The translations under genes were made by a program, and so were the position numbers. A stretch of DNA of 55,058 bases from Sergeia podlipaevii (lineage: Eukaryota > Euglenozoa > Kinetoplastea > Trypanosomatida > Trypanosomatidae): the NCBI GenBank assembly GCA_030849805.1, contig JASANZ010002150.1, positions 1-55,058 on the forward strand. Direction: 5' to 3'. The notes below the pieces were generated by a model that saw only the letters and a program-made list of their open reading frames with translations, made no database searches and had not been told where the DNA came from. Below, piece after piece: positions 9,677 through 20,800 of the stretch. Every line of letters begins with the position of its first letter. Positions within the stretch are counted from its first letter, which is position 1.

Positions 9677-10867
9677 ATGTACCAGCCTTTTGCCCCTATT
9701 CCTCAGCAGTCAATGCAGACCATGCCGCATCAGCAGCAGCAGCAGCAGCAGCAGCAAGCCATACAGATAATGCCCACCGCCCCTATGCAGCAGTACGTTT
9801 CCTTTTCATCTCAGCCCTATCAGACACAAGGAATTCTCCTTCAGGGAAGCCCGTACGCAACTGCAGGCCAGGAGCTGGCAGCCGCTGGGGTGCAGTACGT
9901 CGCCGCTCCAGACATGCACATGAATACGGTCAACCAACCGCAGCCGCCAATGTACTCAAACTCAACCACCTCAGCAGCGCCTAGCACTCCGAGTAACGCC
10001 GCGAAAAGCATTTACGTCTTTTACACTCCCACGGCCGATCAGCAGCAACAGCAGACTGCTTTCATCCCATTGAACTCCCACCCTGCTACTGTGGGCTACG
10101 CACCACAAATGGGTGTGTCGAAGGGAACCTACGCGGCTCAGATGACTGCCGCCGCTGCCCCTCCTGGCACCATGCGCGTCCTTACAGGCACCCCACCGAT
10201 GATGTCCATACAGCAATCTGATAGGAACTGGGGCATGCCGCTTGTCATCCAGACACCCTTTCTTGGGCAACCCTTTGGCCCTCAGTCGTCTACGAATTCC
10301 ACAAACTCGCCTTCTTCCATCCCCTTTGACCGTGAACTCCGCAATGGCCGCAGTCGGGGCAGCATCAACAATAATTACAGTACCGGAAGCAATAGCAAGC
10401 ATGGCACTGGTGCCTCTGGAAACGCCTCACCACTGGCAGAGGGCAAGACCTACGAGGAGGATCCGGTTCTCATTGATGTCACCAAGAAGCAGCTCATTGT
10501 AAACTTTCTCCCCCAACGGTTGAGCAACGAGGACTTCCGTCAGCTCTTTAGGCCCTACGGTGCTCTCATTGAAAACGCTAGCCACATCATTTACGATCTC
10601 CGTCATGTGAAGGCTGGCTACCGCCACAATCTGTCAATCTCATCTGATACCGCAACGGTTACGCGCAGCAAGGGTTACGGCTTTATCTACTACAAGGATG
10701 GTGCCAGCACAGAGGCGGCAATCAAGGAGCTCAATGGGAAGGAGGTGATGGGCCGCCGTATAAAGGTTCGCTACGCAGACCAACAGCGCGCGGTGGAGGA
10801 GCATGACGAAGTGGGAAGTGAAATAGTTTTGAGCGATGAAATCTCTGTCGGCGCTGTTTCCTTGTAG
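9677..10867 (+). CDS. RNA-binding protein, Q-rich N-terminus and single C-terminal RRM
   Basis: A 396-residue protein. Residues 1-~250 are low complexity and prion-like: a polyglutamine run encoded by CAG repeats (9733-9757) and many Gln, Ala, Pro, Tyr and Ser. A single RRM occupies about 270-372 with RNP2 (LIVNFL) and RNP1 (SKGYGFIYY). Between the first helix and RNP1 there is an unusually long loop (YDLRHVKAGYRHNLSISSD...) about ten residues longer than canonical. Single-RRM proteins with Gln-rich flanks are abundant in trypanosomatids, where they control mRNA stability and translation in the cytoplasm; the family includes RBP6, RBP10 and UBP types, but I cannot assign an orthologue. The gene is followed by a 7-kb gene-poor, U-rich stretch, so its own 3'UTR may be very long, as known for T. 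brucei RBP10. Confidence 0.88.
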   Translation: MYQPFAPIPQQSMQTMPHQQQQQQQQQAIQIMPTAPMQQYVSFSSQPYQTQGILLQGSPYATAGQELAAAGVQYVAAPDMHMNTVNQPQPPMYSNSTTSAAPSTPSNAAKSIYVFYTPTADQQQQQTAFIPLNSHPATVGYAPQMGVSKGTYAAQMTAAAAPPGTMRVLTGTPPMMSIQQSDRNWGMPLVIQTPFLGQPFGPQSSTNSTNSPSSIPFDRELRNGRSRGSINNNYSTGSNSKHGTGASGNASPLAEGKTYEEDPVLIDVTKKQLIVNFLPQRLSNEDFRQLFRPYGALIENASHIIYDLRHVKAGYRHNLSISSDTATVTRSKGYGFIYYKDGASTEAAIKELNGKEVMGRRIKVRYADQQRAVEEHDEVGSEIVLSDEISVGAVSL

Positions 10868-13073
10868 CCGGCAACAAACAATAAACAAGCATTTTGATGA
10901 CCTATATACGAAGTCTATCCCTTACCCTCTTTTCTCCCTCCTTCACTCTGCGCCGCACCCTTGGTGCTGTTACTTCATAATGTGTTTTTTTAAAAAATTA
11001 TTATTTGATATTCTGATTACACACACAAAAAAAACGAAAAGTAGGGTTTATCATTATGTTTTAATTTTTTAAAAAAATTTCTCTTGCTTTGCTGTGCGTT
11101 TTAATCAACTAACGGTACTGAAAACGTTTATTTTACTTGATTTGATTATAAATTTGCTTTGCTTTTTTTTTTTTCAAGAGCACGATTGATCTATTTTATT
11201 TTTATTTTTCTCTAGTGTGTGTCTGTGTGTGTGAGAGAGAGAGCGTGTGTTTCTTTGAATATGCAGAGCCACCGACCGTGCGACGACGACAACAACATAT
11301 ATTTTTTTTCCATTATCTCTCTTTTTTTTTGTGCTACTTCAAATATTACTATATTTATCTCTTCTCCTTTTTTTTCTTTCGCACACTATTTTGTTGTTGT
11401 TTTTTCTTTTGCTTGTTTATTAATTTTTTTTTATATTACATGGAAGTTGAGTAAACGTGTTTTTTTCTCTGAAAGCAAAAAAAAAGTAAGAGAAGAGCAG
11501 CTGAATTACAAAATTGTATCGTTGCTAACATTACCTTCTTCTTTAGCGATATATATATATGTGCACGCACGCTGGCACCCAATTCTTTTATGCGTCTATG
11601 TCTCTCTGTGTGAGTGTGTGTATACATATCTATATATATATCTATATATCTATATATGTATGTGTGTGTGTCGATACTCTTCTCTCCTTCCATCTGTCAG
11701 TTTTAGGCATGTTTTGTTGCAAAAGAGAGAACATTGTATTTGCACAACGTTTTGCTTCTTTTTTTTTTTTTTCTTTAGGAAGCGCGCTGCGTATTTCCAA
11801 CCTACTGTACTCTCTTTCCTCCCCTCCAGGTTTTTTTTTCTTCTCTCTTTTTTTCCCTCCCTTTACAATGTTTTTTTTTTTGGTTCTCCTCTTTTTTTTC
11901 TCCTCTAGTTTACGTCTTTTCTCTTTCTCAAATTCAAAAAAAAAAACATGTCTTCTTTTTGTCTTTGTTGTTGCTATTATTACTATGAATATTACTAGTA
12001 GATGAGTGAATATGCGTGCTATTTGGTATGATGAAACTATTTTTTTTTCCCTGTTGTACTTCTACAGAGTTCCATTTTTAAAAAAAAAAAAATCTGTTTT
12101 CTTCAAGTGTTTCCTGTGTGTGAAATTGTTATGCTGCTAGTGTATGAATTTGCAATCCTCCCCTCTCTCCAGCGCATGCATATACATACCTGTATAAACT
12201 AACTCCTCCCCCCCCCTTTATACTGGCACTCCACTTCACTTATAAGTATCTTGTATTTCCCTTCACATTTGCAGATTGGAATTCCCTCTCTTTTTTTTTT
12301 TTACGCTTCGTGTTTTTTGTTGTTGTTGTTGTGTTTATTTTTATTTCCTTAAGTATATGTATAAAGGAGTTTGGCTTAAGCATAGTTTTGCTTGCTCCAT
12401 TATTTTATTTTTTTGTTTCGTACTTTTAAAAAAAAAACACTTGTTCCAAGCAGATTTGGAAGATATGTAGACAATACGTACGGCTTCGTGTGGCGATGAT
12501 GGTGATGGTGGTGGTGGACAGCTTCCAGGAAGAGTCCCCGCCTTCACTACTTCTACTGAGTGGGATACATTATCACTGCTTGTTTGTTCATCTAACCATT
12601 GAAAATATTTATACATTTTTTTTTTGTTTTTTGTTTTTGCCAGTTATCGGGAGGAATAAAATCACAGTACACTCACGCTTGAAAGAACCTTTTTTTTTTT
12701 TTTTTTTGAAATGGTAGAAAACATGTACTACGCAAAGCAGCATGAGGGAAAAAAAAGGAAGTGCATATATTGCAAGCTTTTTTATTGATTCATACATACA
12801 TACAAGATGTGCGTACCTTCAACTCGTTGAACTCTATCTATTTATTTTGATGTTGTTATTTTCCATGATCTTTTTTTTTGTGTGTGTGTCTGCGTGTGTC
12901 CGCATTATCAAGTAGATATATAAGTATTTGCTTAGGGTATTTCCCTTTATATGTATATCTCCTTAAAAAAGAGAATATTCATTTTAAATATATATATATA
13001 AATATATACATTTATTCTTTGTTTTTGTATGTTGATTTCCTTATGGGTTCATATACATATGATTCTTTCAACC
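10868..13073 (+). other. Gene-poor U-rich region, left part (possible very long 3'UTR)
   Basis: No credible gene. The + strand is dominated by T runs, TG and TA microsatellites (e.g. 11624-11672) and short A runs. Open frames here encode only Phe/Leu/Ser/Tyr low complexity from poly-T and are not supported. There are several pyrimidine tracts followed by AG. The stretch reads like untranslated sequence belonging to the RRM-protein mRNA or to unannotated short transcripts. Confidence 0.5.
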
Positions 13074-13102
13074 GTTTGTCTTTCTCATTCCCGTCTCAAC
13101 AG
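13074..13102 (+). promoter_or_regulatory. Predicted trans-splice acceptor before the 46-codon ORF
   Basis: GTTTGTCTTTCTCATTCCC is followed by GTCTCAACAG, with AG at 13101-13102. This is a well-formed polypyrimidine tract and AG, and the first ATG after it is at 13124, 21 nt on. Confidence 0.4.
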
Positions 13103-13123
13103 AAGCGGCGTATCTGCGCTCTC

Positions 13124-13264
13124 ATGGACTACAGACAGAAAGACACCTTTTTCTTGAGAAAGGATACCGATGGAATGCTTTTGTTGATTATTTTATTTGC
13201 CTGTTTCCCCCTTCTTTCTTTTTATTGCTGCAACTACTTGAAGTGCAGTGACACTGTAGAGTGA
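13124..13264 (+). CDS. Candidate microprotein, 46 aa with one transmembrane segment
   Basis: A small open frame inside the 7-kb gene-poor region. Three observations support it: its ATG is the first after a strong predicted acceptor (13101-13102); local base composition becomes balanced here, unlike the T-run-dominated surroundings; and the peptide has sensible architecture, with a charged hydrophilic N-terminus (MDYRQKDTFFLRKDTDG), a hydrophobic segment at about 18-34 (MLLLIILFACFPLLSFY) and a short Cys-containing hydrophilic tail. No family is recognised. It may instead be chance sequence within a long 3'UTR; the reading frame alone is too short to decide. Confidence 0.35.
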   Translation: MDYRQKDTFFLRKDTDGMLLLIILFACFPLLSFYCCNYLKCSDTVE

Positions 13265-16200
13265 CCATACCAATTTTCTTTTTCCAGTTTGTTTTAAAAT
13301 GAGGAAAATGTAGCTCTTGCTTATTTTTATCTCTTTTTTTTTTGCTACTTCAAATCGCTGACCTTTTTCCCCCTTTCTAACATGTATCAGTAAATTACTG
13401 GTTGTTTTGTTTTCTTTTTCCACAATGACTAAAAAAAAAAAAAACATAAATACACACAAGCAAGAAAAAAAAAAAAGAAGAAGGAGCGATACACATGTTG
13501 ATGCATGTAGATTATACTGAAAGAAACAAAAAAAAAATGCGAAGCATTTTTTGTATCTTTAAAGGGGGGAAAAGTACCGACGTTTGTAGAAACTGAATAT
13601 TTTTACATTATAACAATTTAGAGCAGTTCTGTTGTATATCCTCAAGTAAATGAAAAAATGAAAAGTTTTTTTTTATTAAGCCTGCACTTTTTCTGGCAGC
13701 ATGTACAATATTTTTGTTCATTTTTTTATATTCGACTAGTTAAACGTATTTTGTTTGTTTGCTTTGGAGAGGAAATATTAAACGTGATAAGAGATTTCTT
13801 CGCGTTTCTTTCTTTTACGTACATCTCCTACTTGGGTTATATTTAGTGTATCGATGCATGTATGTTTACTTAATCAGTGTATCAGATATTTTTGATATTC
13901 TTTTTTTCATATTGCTGGACTATGGAAGTGAATGGAAAAGAAACGGCTATTGCGCCAGAGGAAAAAAAAAACAGAAAGAGGGGTAAAGGGGAGAAATATG
14001 TGCTTGAACAGGTCAATCAGAATACACGTAGTCCTACTCGTTTGTGATAGAGACATATTCTGTAGCGTGTATCTGTGTGTATCTGTGTGTATGTGTCTGC
14101 ATGTGACTGATGCATATATATATATATATATATGTCGACTTCTTTCTTTTGATATGGTCATCCTTGAAAGATGAAAAGAAAGAGAGGGGAAAACAATATT
14201 TTTTAATGTTATTTGTTTTTTTTAACATTTTTCTTCCTCTAATTCAATGGTTGATATTTTCAGTTCTGCAAAATACATCTCTCTCTTGTGCAACTTTTAA
14301 TTTAAAATTTTTTGTCGTTGTTGTCGTCGTTGCTCGGTTCTTTTTTGTGTGTTTGTTGTTGTTATTATTTAGCTATTTTTTTTTTCTTTGTGGTGTCCGT
14401 GCTATTACTTCTTTCCACACAATATTTATCTTTCTCTCTCTTACTTTTCTCTCATTTCATTTCTTCTGTTGCGCGTGTTCACCCATTTTGGTTATCTTTT
14501 TCTTTTCTTCCTGGCGCGTGTACCCGTCCACTCTCCATCTTCCGCGCTATTATTATTATTGCAATTATTATTATTATTTTTTCCCTTTTGATGCATGAAC
14601 CGTAAGAAGATGCGTAGGGCGTCTGTTTCTTTTTTTTTTCTTTTTTTTTTCCATTATTATTATTGTTGTTTTAGGTTGTGTTGTCACCGAGGACGAACAT
14701 ACCAAAATGACTGGGAGAGCAGGTGGAAACTATTTGTCCCTTCCTTGTTGATGGTTACTGTTGCTCTGCCCGTGTGCGTGATATACGGTGAACAACCCAG
14801 AAGAAAGAAACTGAGAGGGGGAAAAACTATCGATTGGTTATTCGTTCTTTTATTTTATTTTATTTTTCTATTGTCTTTTGTGAAGGGCGATGGAGAAGTG
14901 ACCGAATCCCCAAGACGAAATTAAAAAAAAAGATAATGTGAGAGTGGGCTCGTTGCGCTTGCACGAGCAGCAAATAATAAAAAAAAGTGCCATGTTGACT
15001 TTATGTGCACAGAGAAAATAAGGCTGCGAAGATGAATATATATAGGCGAATATATGTTTTTTTTATTTTTTCACACTGTCGCTGCTTTCACTTCTGCTTG
15101 CTTGTGTGTTCTTTGACAATCGCCTATATATATATATATATCTCCCTAGCCTTTTTTTTCTCTTTTTGTATGTTTGTGTGTGTGTTTTTACCGAAGTCTT
15201 TGTGGCAATTTCTTTTTTTTTTTTGATTTCCCTTTATTTATCATTTATTATTATTAGTTTTTGTCATGCCACTAGCTATTCAAACGAACTTTTCCCTTCT
15301 TTGCGCGGTATTCCTTACTGCGCTGCGTAAAATATGAGGGAAGGTGGTGTTGTATGTGTGCGTGTTTGTGTGTGTGTGTGTGTGTGTGTATGTACGCATT
15401 CATTTAAAATGAGTGTTATTATCCTTATTTTCTTAGATGTGTGTCTTGTATGCGTGTGCATATGTGTTGACGGATTGTTTTGTCTTTAGGACGGCCTTCT
15501 AAAAATTGCTTCCGAGAGACACAGAGTATGGTCAACCCTGTTATGATTTTTCCTTTCTTTTCCGGGGAATCGTCTTTATTTATTCTTGTTGTTTTTTTAA
15601 AAAAAAATAAAAAAAGGGGGAGAATAAACGAAACAAGTGCGATGAAAGCGGGAAGAAAATGAAGCGTATGTCCACGTGTACGTATGTATGTGTGTGTGTG
15701 TGTGTATGTATGCGCGATCTCGATATTATACTCGAACGAAAGTTGTGCAACTTGTTTGTTTTTTTCGATAGCTATTCCAAGTTTTCCTTTTTTTTTGTTG
15801 CTGTTGCGAAAGCTGCTTTATTCACTATTTTTCGCCGTAGATTTTTCCTGTGTAGGTTAGTTGGGCTCGTGTATGCCCTTCATTCACTGGTGTGTCCCCT
15901 CATGCAGTGGTCCTTGATATTTACACTCTTTGTTCGTGTAAGTGTGTGCGTGTGTATATGTGTGAGTAGATACAACGTCACCGCCTACGATTTTGGTGTG
16001 TTAGAGATATGCGCTTATATATATTTGTTTCCACCTGTGTGTGTTGCTTCTCATGTTATTCCAAGTTCCAACCGTCATCTATTACTATTATCATTATTTC
16101 GGTGAGCCGCATTTTAATATATGTAGCACAGTGCATGTACAATCAGAAGGAAGCGCATTGTTTTGTTTTGTTCAATGTTTTCTTTTTTTTTTTTGATATT

Positions 16201-17840
16201 TTCCTTAAATAAGAAATTCATATCTGCTGAGCAATCGAGTGAATTTTTAAGAGAAAAAACTGATAGTGACTTCTACAGAAAGCAAACATGCATGTTTTGT
16301 GCAAAATGAAGAAGTGGTTTCTACTTTTGTAAGCGCCACGTGCATATAGCCGCAACCGCAGAAACAAAAGCAAAATCAAAATGCATAAGACTTGCTGACA
16401 GCTGTCTGCTGATTCCTGCTTCCCCATATGTTTTTTTTTCTCTGGTGTGCTTTGAGAGTTTGTTTGTTTGTTTTACCGGGAATAGCAGTATTGTATCTTC
16501 AAGAAAGCACAGTGAGAAAGTATGCACTTGCGCGAGGAGAAGTTGGGATGAGGGGCTTGGCACATTTTCTTACTTGGTGTATTTCTGTACCGAGTGGCGT
16601 AGCTAGCTCCGCTTTTTTTTTAATGTGTGTGTGTGTGTGTGTATGTATGCTGTCCCGTTTTCTTTTTTCCATCTTCAACAGCGCAATTTTCTCCCGCCTT
16701 GGGCATTGAGCTGATTCTCCGCGCTGATATGAAAGTTCTCCTTCATTTTTCTACTCGTGTTCTATATATCTTATTTCTTTCCCTGAGAGATGCATTTTTT
16801 TTTTCTTTTTTGGATTCTCTTGTTGGTCAGTTGGGGCGTTTTCTTTAAAATCTCTACGATGTCTCCCCGTTTACTGCAAAAAAGAAAACTTTGTCAGTTG
16901 CTGTCGAAGTCATGAAGGAAAAAAGAAACTAGATCGATCAATTTTGAAGCACGTTATGGTAAGCGGCGTAGATAGGCGCTTGCTCCTGCTCTTTGAAGTG
17001 TGGCGCTTCACTGTTGTTACTGTTCTTGTTAGTTATTTTTTTTCATGTGCGTAAAAAAAAAAAAAAAAAAAAAATTCGGCAAGAACGGGCATTTTTTTCT
17101 TTTTACTAAATGAGTGGGGAATACAGATATTGGAAACAGGCCAACTTTATTTTACTTCTCTCCCTCTTTCTTTCATCTTTGTTTTCTTTTTTATGTTTCC
17201 TATAGGGAATGAAGAAAGGTAAAGAAAAAAAAAAGTGCTCAGGAACGTCCGAGAAACGTCATCTGCTTTCCTTTTTTTTTCCATCTTTTTATTTGAATTT
17301 TTTGTTATGGTTCCTTACTGTACATCATGTTATGTGTGAGATTGTGTATTCGTGCTTGTTTATATTTTTTTATTTTATTTCTTTTTTTTGTGTGTGTGAG
17401 TGCGACTTCATCTCATTTTTTTTTCCACTTCCTCGTCACTTTCGTATTTACGTGCATTGCAGAGTTCCATTAACATCTTTATGAAGAAAGAAGGCGTAAA
17501 GAAGAACAGGAAAAACGATCATAAGCACTTATGAGCGTTTTCCTTATGATGGCAACGTGCTGCACATCAAATAAGAAAAGAAAATATTGATTCTAGATTG
17601 TGTGAGAAGTGGTATGATCTGTGTAATGCTTTCGTTCTTCTTCTTCTTCGTGTTTGCCTTTTTAAATATATATATATTTGTATATTTGTTTGCTTGTTTG
17701 TCCTTCTGTTTATAATTTGTCTTTTAGCCACCTGCCACTGTAGCCAGACAGTGTGCAACCATCACCGAAAAAAGGGCCAAGAGGGAAAAAATAGATAGCA
17801 TAGAATTAGTTTAGAAAAAGTAGATTTCATTTCATTGAAG
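13265..17840 (+). other. Gene-poor U-rich region, right part
   Basis: No credible gene. The content is poly-T, poly-A (an A20 run near 17054-17074), (AT)n near 14114-14133 and 15124-15140, (GT)n near 15366-15389 and 16624-16642, and ATT/TTA triplet runs near 14551-14580. Acceptor-like tracts occur (for example CTTCAACAG with AG at 16680-16681), followed only by very short frames such as 16729-16848. I saw no tRNA, snRNA or spliced-leader gene, but small noncoding RNAs cannot be excluded by eye. Confidence 0.5.
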
Positions 17841-17880
17841 CTGCTTCCTTCCCCCATCACCCTTTCTCTATCTCTCATAG
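17841..17880 (+). promoter_or_regulatory. Predicted trans-splice acceptor of the 1,162-residue protein gene
   Basis: A 40-nt pyrimidine-rich stretch (CTGCTTCCTTCCCCC... TCTCTATCTCTCATAG) ends in AG at 17879-17880, only four bases before the ATG at 17885. If used, the gene-encoded 5'UTR is just CATT. Confidence 0.5.
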
Positions 17881-17884
17881 CATT

Positions 17885-20800
17885 ATGGAAACAAATGAAA
17901 TTCTTGTTGTGTGGGAGGTGGCAGAGCAGCTTTGCAACACGGGTAAGCCGCTCCAGGCATTTCTTGCCTTGTGCTCTCTCCTCCTTTACGGGAAGGGAGA
18001 AGGCGGAGAGGCGGTTGATTCCGCCGCCCTCGCACGCACTGCGTTCCCCCCATATCTTAAAGTGGAAGAACTTGTCACGCGTGTGCGCGCGGCAGAGTGC
18101 CTTCTACTAGACGATCCCGCTTCCGCCACCTCGGGCAGTGCCGTCACCTCTGCGTCACACCACGTGCAACTGAGTCGCCTTGCCACACAGGAGAAGTTGG
18201 AGCTCGCGCAGTTAGTGCTCGCGCCTTTGTTCGCGCTCTCTTCGTCAACCTCTATACCCGCACGCTCAGCGACAGACTCCGTGGAGGTGTTTGGGCTCTC
18301 CCCCAGCGGCGCGTTGCGCACGACAGCAAGCAGGGGGCAACTGAAACTGCAGGGAAATGAATACTTCTTTCATACTGCCTCTGTGGTTGGGCTGGTGTGG
18401 CCCAGCACTCCCTTCACTATGGTCATCCCTTCCGAAGACGGTGCCGCCACGGTCGACCGCGACAACCCCAATAGCATCTCCTTTGAGGTGCCAGAAGAAC
18501 GGAAGGTGGCGTGTTTCTCAGCACTGAGGTCTACTCCGCTTGTGCCCATTGCCCTGGTAGTGAAGGCGTACACTCTTCAGGCACGCCTGGAAGGAAAAAG
18601 ACAGCACTATCGACGTGCTTTGCAGTACTTGAGAGCTGCTGAGGAGTGGGTGCACGGTGTGTTTGGCACCGCTCCACCTTCCTTGACTGGTCCCCCCTCG
18701 AGTGCATATGGCAGTAAAGGCGCGCTCAACGCCGAGCTTGACCGTAGTTTTCGGTGCCTGCTGGAGGGCTTGTCCCATCGTCTTATACCCTTTGAAGATA
18801 GTGAGAAGGGCATGGGTAGTACACCTAATCTGGCGGCAGTTCATGCTGCTTTGCGTGGCCTCTTGCGTCATGAGCACGCGTCCTGCCAGGCCGCTCTGAC
18901 CGCAGAGGAATGCTTCGTACGTCACCAGAGCATCCTGGCGTGTGCTAGGGAAATATCACTGCAGCACCAGCACCGTTTATCATCCTTGCCGTCGGCAACT
19001 GCAGCATCATCGCCTTTAGTAGACCTTAAAGCCAGTTATAAAGAGTACAGCGAGGGAGTACGAGAGCTGGCAGGTCGCTCGGCAGTGTACGCAACACTTG
19101 CTCGGGTCCTTGCGCTGCGGCGCCACCCCCGCACAACGTGTCACACTACGGCACCGCTTCAGACTGTCTCACACGCGCTTCATCCAGCATGCTTTAGTGC
19201 TCTTCACGACAAGAAAAGTGTACGCGAGTATAATGGCATGGCAGCTGTTCAAGTAGTTGGGTTTTACCACTGCGTTGCTGCCTCTCTTCTTGCTGCTGCA
19301 CCTCACGTGATGCCTCAAGGCTACTATACAGTAGATGCTCTCGAGCATGTTAGCACCTGTGCTGGATTGTTTCAGTCTAACAACAGTACTTCGCCCGCGA
19401 GTGAGTTTCCACTGCTGCGCCAATTGCTTCTTGTCGGTTATGCAGAGGATCTCAGCGGCATGAGCGCGGCAGCCGACTCCGGCTCTCCCAAAGCCAAGGC
19501 GCCTCTGGTCAAAAATGAAGGGTATTCAGCTGGTGAGGGCGAGGTAGGTTTTGGCCGGAAGCGAGCGAGATGCGATGAAGACGACGGTATGGTTAACGAG
19601 AATGCAAACGATGGCACATGGACAACACCAGGTGTGAGGCGTGCACTGAGCTCCTACCTTGTGCTCTGCCAACTCACTCAGACGACCGCCCCGTCGCAGC
19701 TGTCCGGGGTAAAGCAGGAGGAGGGAAATGCAGAGACGCACAGTGGTGCAGATAGCACCGGCGGCAGGCAGCCTCCACAAATACACCTTGTCGCCGCAGC
19801 GGAGCGGCAGCTGGCGTTGCTGCTGGAGGTAGTGGACGCGGAAATGCTTGCACTCACGCATTATGGCGGCGACGGCAGCAGTAGCGACACGCAGTCCACC
19901 ACTATCAGAAAAAGTGTTCAGCTCGTCGATACACCGTCGATTGCTGGGGCGATGGCGGCAGACTCCAAAGCTGGGGAGCCAACGGAAGCGGCCGAATGCC
20001 GCCAGCAACATTACCGCGTGCTTCGCGCCTCCACATTCTCTCAGGTGCGGCTCCTTGTGCAGATAAAGGCCTCCGCGCTCCTCACTATCTCAGCCTACTG
20101 CCTTACACAGCTAAATGTGGTACGTGCGGTACACCACGTCGCTACCCTGCAGGCCTTTATGCGGGTGTTTCGACGACACACGGAGCCGCTTCTGGTCGAA
20201 GTGCATCTTGTCATCGCGTGCTTGTGCATGGCGCTTTCTCTCCGTGACGGCACCCAGTATGATATGGCTAGCAACGGCAACCTTTCCCAGGCGCCGAGCA
20301 GCACCGATGGATTCGATCTTGTCTCGCACGATGTGGGACTCCCGTACTGGCATCTGGAAGCAGCCGCGAGACTGTCTGCCTTCTTGGCACACACACACTC
20401 CGCGGCGTGGCTTCGCATCCAACTGTTTAAAGCTCTAGCGGTGTATCAAGTGGTGGCTGACGGCAACAGGTTAGTGATCTCTTCTGGCGTGCAGTTTTCT
20501 GTCAATGAAGGAATCGGCAACGAACCGTGGCACGATGATGGAGGGGCTGACCGACGCAGCAATAGTGGTAGTGTTTCCGCTGCTGCTGCTCGTGCTAGTG
20601 CTGCCTCTGCCAGTGTGTCCCTGGAGCAAGTCCCACAAACCCAGCGACACCGCTGCGGCGCGGCGCTGGCACGTATGATGGAGGAACTTGTCGCCAGCTA
20701 CGATGCGCATCATAGCGGAGACAGTGCTGTCCCTCGTGGTAACGGGAGCGGCACCCGCGGCTCAGCGTGGACGACAAGCAATGTGGTGCTGTTTCGTCTG

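Noticed and set aside
11219..11908. 229-codon open frame in the U-rich stretch
   Set aside because: Its peptide is almost only Phe, Leu, Ser, Tyr and Cys from poly-T and TG/TA microsatellites, with no coding composition.
14595..14924. 109-codon frame ending in a NDWESRWKLFVPSLLMV segment
   Set aside because: The middle looks partly coding, but the only ATG lies before a poly-T tract and the natural acceptor after it is followed by a different, 14-codon frame.
16729..16848. 39-codon frame after an acceptor-like tract
   Set aside because: Too short, mostly hydrophobic from T-rich DNA, and no feature distinguishes it from chance.
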